64,000 nucleotides of DNA from Scortum barcoo (lineage: Eukaryota > Chordata > Actinopteri > Centrarchiformes > Terapontidae). A program made the translations under genes and the position numbers. The DNA lies in the NCBI GenBank assembly GCA_023238725.1, contig CM041551.1, positions 5,507,759 through 5,571,758 on the forward strand, given 5' to 3'. Below the pieces are notes generated by a model. The model worked only from the letters and a program-made list of their open reading frames with translations. It was not told the origin of the DNA and made no database searches. Below are positions 59,856 through 64,000 of the stretch, piece by piece (the first letter of the stretch is position 1; each line of letters opens with the position of its first letter).

Positions 59856-62800
59856 GTCCTCAGTTAAACTGTGCCTAAAGGGCCAAAAGCAAAAGCTAAT
59901 CTTTGAACATTGACATACTCCCCTCAGATCTCTCATTCTACCTTTAGACTGTTGCTTAGCTCTCACCCATGTGTAACCCACATGTAACACAGCAGCATTC
60001 ATATAATGTGAAGTCATTTAATAGTCTTAAGTTGAAGCTTTTAAATTAAGCGGATGAAAGGCGTGGTATGATGTCAATACGAGACCCCCGGCGCTCAGTG
60101 TGGATCTATAAATGTCTGCATAACAGGAATTCGATGTCCACTGCAGCCCTCAGTGCTAATGTTGGTTTAATGTGCAGGACTGTATCACCAGAAGTATTAT
60201 TAGGACCATTATGTCTCCCAAAAAGACAGCATCTGTCTCCTCTGCATTTTCTGCATGGTGAGCACATGAATACAGCAAATCAATACAGAGAATAGCAATC
60301 ATGAGAAACTGCTCGAGCGTTGGTGAAAAGTGCGACGCGTCAAGCGGCGCTCGCTGTTTAACGGAACATACACGGCCTGCTTAGGCCTTGCTCAATTTAT
60401 CGACTGCTGCAAGAAATCAACAGTGGCAAGCAGCTTAGCAGCTCTCTCTTCTCATAATAGACTCCATTCATACAGGCCTTTTATTCTGCGCGCGGTGCAA
60501 GGTGACAAATGGACATAATGTCTGCCAGCCTGCCTCTGAATTTATTTGATTTTTTTCTTCCTCCTTCGCCTCCCGTCTTCCCTTCACTTGTGATCCTCAC
60601 TGATATATCTTGACGCTCTGAAGTATCCAGAGTAAATTCACTCTGCCTCTATTGCTGTTTATAACCTTCAGGCTGCCAGGAACGATCTGTGTATGCTCAC
60701 CACAAACACTCATTGTCATCCTTGAATAACTTGAACACAGAAAGAGGCAGAAAAGGGGTAAAAAGAGGCTCCAAGTGCAATAAAACAATGATAAAGCTTT
60801 TATAACACATGCAGGACATCGAGAAAAGTTAAGAAAGTGATTTATTTTCTATTTGCTTAGTCCTATAAATAATCTGAATTTCCTTAATAGTAATAGAGTA
60901 GAAGTGTATGGGGGTGATAAAACACAGTCCATTCACTGAATCATAATTTACAAAACCACAGATGGTAAACTGAAAAGAAAATTATAAATATAAATCAGAT
61001 GGCAATTTGTTTATAGCTACAACAGCAAGTAAATGCATCTTCTCAGACTGACATAACCTTATTATACATAAACAAATATGTTTACTGCTTCTCACAAGTT
61101 TAGCAAAACATCATCAAGCACCCAGTTCTTGTTTACTCGTTAAAAAAAGGGGAATAAAGTCGGAATGGTCATAATTCCACATGAAGATGCAGAGCATTAA
61201 TAATGAGAGCATTCAACTATGGCTGTAAATAAATATTTCAGCCTCAGAAGCCTTGTGTCAGTAATCTATCGCCCCGCTCCCAAAGATGGGATGCTCCCTG
61301 CGGGATGATAATTCACCAGTTGTGGATCCTGAGCAGCAGATGATCTATACAGTCCTAGAAAAGGTTATTTATCGCTTTCGTAATTAAATTTGGTATCTTG
61401 GTGGAGGGGCTGTCACGGTATGATTAATCAAGTCCCACTGGCCGGAGCTGGAGAGGGCCAAGTAGCAGGTGTTGCTCACTCCGGCCTGAAATGCTGCAGC
61501 TCTTTGCAGTAGGTACATGCGCACACAGGTTTCTACAGGCTCGGAAAAAGGAAAAATACCAGAACAAGAGAGAGATGCACAAAACTCATAACTAAAACTC
61601 TGTGTATGTGGATGGAAATATACGCACGGATTCTTTTTGTCAGATTTCCTGTACTGAAACCTTCAGTCCATTCATCTGACATTTCACAGGCCAAACAATT
61701 AATCGAGTGCCTACATGTACAAGCTGCAGTCTGGCCCCATTCTAATAAACAGGGGAAAATTAGCATAAACAAAAATACTTTATTAAAATATTTGATGTTA
61801 TTGCTATTTTCCAATTGCCTGTTTTGTATGACCTAAACACGAATACTTTAAACTCACAGGGACATACATCACAGAAAATCATGGAGTTCTTCCCTTTTGA
61901 AAAGCTGGAGCCAACCATTTTTTCCCGAGAAATAGCAACCGATTACTGAAATTATATTTGAGTAATTAGAGTAGATTGACTCTTTGATGAACTGCACTGG
62001 CAAATATCAAATAAGAAAAACTGAATTGCCCTCTCTGACCTCAGCAACACACAGATACCTGACAGGCTTGTGTGTGTTTCAGCGAAGATGGATGAGTATT
62101 AGAATAATAGACATTTCCATTTATTGATTAAATGTTGCCAATTCAACAATACAAGACAGGAAGTGAAGGATGATGGCATTCTTGTTGTCATCAAGGAGCC
62201 TTTTAGCCACAATAATAGGGCTAATGAATATGAATAGGGGCGGCCGGTGAAATTAGACCGGACACACTTTAAAAGGTGGCGGAGAGCCTGCGCTGGCTGG
62301 CCGCTGCATTAGTGTCACTGAGGCGCCTGAAGCTCTGAGTCACCATTTCGACGGTGTGGAAAGGGGATAAACTGACTGTAGGACAACAGAAAGTCAATAT
62401 CCGTGTTGAGCACAAAATGAACATGGTGTTTAATCCTATGTCCACAACAATAGTCTGCTTCATCACGTTGCCTCACCCAAGCCGCGGTTCAGTTTACCTT
62501 CCCCTGCCTCGAGGCGCAGTCACAAGGTGTGTGGTTTTATTACACTCGGCTTTGCGCTTGTTTCTCTGCGTGTGAGCACATGCGATTGGGAGCAATATGG
62601 ATTACTTTCCACAAAAGCTGTTTCCTAGACTTGTTTTGAAAGGGCTCAAATTGGCAGAGGTAGTGGGAAATGTGACAGCTCCTGTGACGTGGCGGCCTGA
62701 TGATCATCGTCTCACTTCCCCTGACAAATGCGATTAAAACGGAGTTGTTATGTAAAGTTGGGATTAGCGAGGTTCTTGACAATCTCCCCTAAAAACAGGA

Positions 62801-63544
62801 CAAATTGAGTCCTAGAGCTACATCCTGAGTGTTTATGTTAATCGACAGCGGTACAGTACGAGACCTAAGCTCAGCAGGGTGCTTTTAGGTCTTTCATCTC
62901 TACACTGCTTCTCCACTGATCACCTTGACCAGAACGCTCAAAGTGAACGTGCACAGTACAGATGAGGAAAAGATTAGATTTTTTTTTCATTTCTCCAATA
63001 ATGGCATGCAGGTTCAGTGCGTGGTTCATCAGCATGGAGTACTGCAGGTTAATAATTACCTGTCATCTGGACGCTGAGAAGTTGTTGGCTTTTACTTTGT
63101 GGTGCAAGTTGACAGAGAAATATGGAGGAAAATCACTTATATGATAAGTTATGTAGTAGACATGAATTTCAAATATAGACTTGGGGAGGTTTTGCCAACC
63201 TAAGCATTTTTAAGTATCAGTGCATATGCTAAGGGTTGTTTCTTAAAAAAAACATTAGGTTAGTTTGCAATGCTGAAGGTGAGCATTAACTGAAGGTAAC
63301 ACATTACATTAATATAATCCAGGAGGAGTGCTATTTATTTTATTGATATAAAATGCTAATGAAAGTTTTTGTATACTGTACAACATAAACTCCACAAAAA
63401 GAATGTATTTATTTTTTAATTATTATTTTTTAAAAGATTTATCTACACACCTTCTATCAAAATTGCTTTCTGTAGATCTGTGAATTGAATTTTTTTTTTG
63501 TATGTATTATCTTTCATCTGTGTTATATTTTAATCTTTATTATG
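59856..63544. other. Intergenic; possible conserved non-coding blocks
   Basis: No coding exon recognised. Repeat-free segments with regulatory-like composition are at about 60060-60560, 61180-61480 (CTGTAAATAAATATTTCAGC, GGATGATAATTCACCAG) and 62080-62360 (ACAATAATAGGGCTAATGAA). A/T-rich low complexity dominates 63240-63540. All of this is inference from composition. Confidence 0.35.
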
Positions 63545-63725
63545 TGTTGTAGTAGAGGAGGTATTCAGAGCCTTTATTTGAGTAAAAGTAACAATATCAT
63601 GCTGTGAAATTACTCCACTCAAAGTAAAAGTCCTGATCTGAAAATTTTAATGCTCAAACGTATGTTGTTACAGTATTGTTGACAAGGTGTATTTCAAGTA
63701 TCAAAAGTAATGCATAATGCCTAAA
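63545..63725 (+). repeat. ACTTGAGTAAA-type teleost repeat (family F)
   Basis: ATTCAGAGCCTTTATTTGAG with TAAAAGTAACAATATCATGC, then CTCAAAGTAAAAGTCCTG and TTTCAAGTATCAAAAGTAAT, is characteristic of a very common teleost interspersed repeat known to me by its 'TTTACTTGAGTAAAAGTA' wording. Fragments of the same family are at 37058-37115 and 44885-44985. The class is unknown. Confidence 0.55.
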
Positions 63726-64000
63726 TGGCCATTGATGCATTAATGTGTAAGAAGCATCGTGTTGTGGTGAAGCAAATTTGAACTTTTCTTTTTTATCTGA
63801 TTTTATTATTCTTTATTAATCTCTCTCGTCTTCCATTTTTGTGATTAATGAAATAATCACTTTGTATAAAAAAAAAAAACAAAAATTGCAGACAACACAT
63901 CATCATACATGGACTCACGGACTCATTTCCATTACTTGTGATACCTCATACGTGGACTAAACCCATGAACTCAGCATGTATAATTCCCTATATGATTGAT
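63726..64000. other. Intergenic; nothing recognised
   Basis: AT-rich end of the window with an A-run at 63869-63880. No features seen. Confidence 0.5.

Noticed and set aside
59766..60017. Minus-strand frame with NPNPNP repeat
   Set aside because: It is a translation of the TTAGGG array.
1..64000. CRISPR arrays, bacterial operons, phage or defence systems
   Set aside because: No direct-repeat/spacer arrays and no prokaryotic gene structure; the sequence is vertebrate nuclear DNA.
1..64000. tRNA or tRNA-derived SINE heads
   Set aside because: I looked for B-box (GGTTCGA-type) and A-box pairs at proper spacing and saw no convincing pair, though a covariance search could not be run.

Overview
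The window is vertebrate nuclear DNA, almost certainly from a ray-finned (teleost, probably percomorph) fish. The evidence is one spliced vertebrate gene with GT-AG introns, long non-coding stretches, many dinucleotide and pentanucleotide microsatellites, a short TTAGGG array, and several interspersed repeat families that I recognise from teleost genomes. There is no bacterial-style gene organisation. Nearly all open reading frames in the window are chance ORFs in non-coding DNA.

Layout. Positions 1-3694 hold the 5' end of one protein-coding gene on the minus strand, ATP-dependent 6-phosphofructokinase, platelet type (pfkp). Coding exon 1 is at 3601-3694 and exon 2 at 670-743, separated by a 2.86 kb intron. 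The rest of the gene lies beyond the left edge. A CpG-rich promoter with two CCAAT boxes and a GC box lies at about 3695-4015.

From about 4 kb to 64 kb I can support no host protein-coding exon. This roughly 60 kb is the upstream flank of pfkp. It consists of single-copy-looking AT-rich DNA, some of it homeodomain-site-rich and resembling conserved non-coding elements, sprinkled with repeats. The repeats are: (1) a foldback, hairpin-forming family with five recognisable copies (about 22.2, 27.5, 29.8, 36.4 and 52.0 kb); (2) a decayed L2-like LINE reverse-transcriptase fragment at 46.5-47.4 kb with both catalytic motifs broken; (3) two LTR-like copies of one element in opposite orientation (32.0-32.4 and 54.3-54.7 kb); (4) two copies of a common teleost repeat (7.6-8.4 and 43.1-43.4 kb); (5) a third family at 2.5-2.7 and 32.7-32.9 kb; (6) a LINE/SINE-type 3' end with a (TTAC)n tail at 52.3 kb; and (7) fragments of a TACTTGAGTAAAAGTA-type repeat. 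Several discrete hairpins stand out, notably a perfect 18-bp inverted repeat at 44712-44753.

Functionally, the only gene product is the glycolytic enzyme phosphofructokinase. Any role for the remaining 60 kb would be regulatory. In human, the region upstream of PFKP is a large gene-poor interval leading to the divergently transcribed ADARB2, so adarb2 may lie beyond the right edge; that is inference only. I found no convincing new biological system here. The most checkable oddities are the hairpins, the rearranged LINE, and the possible conserved non-coding blocks.
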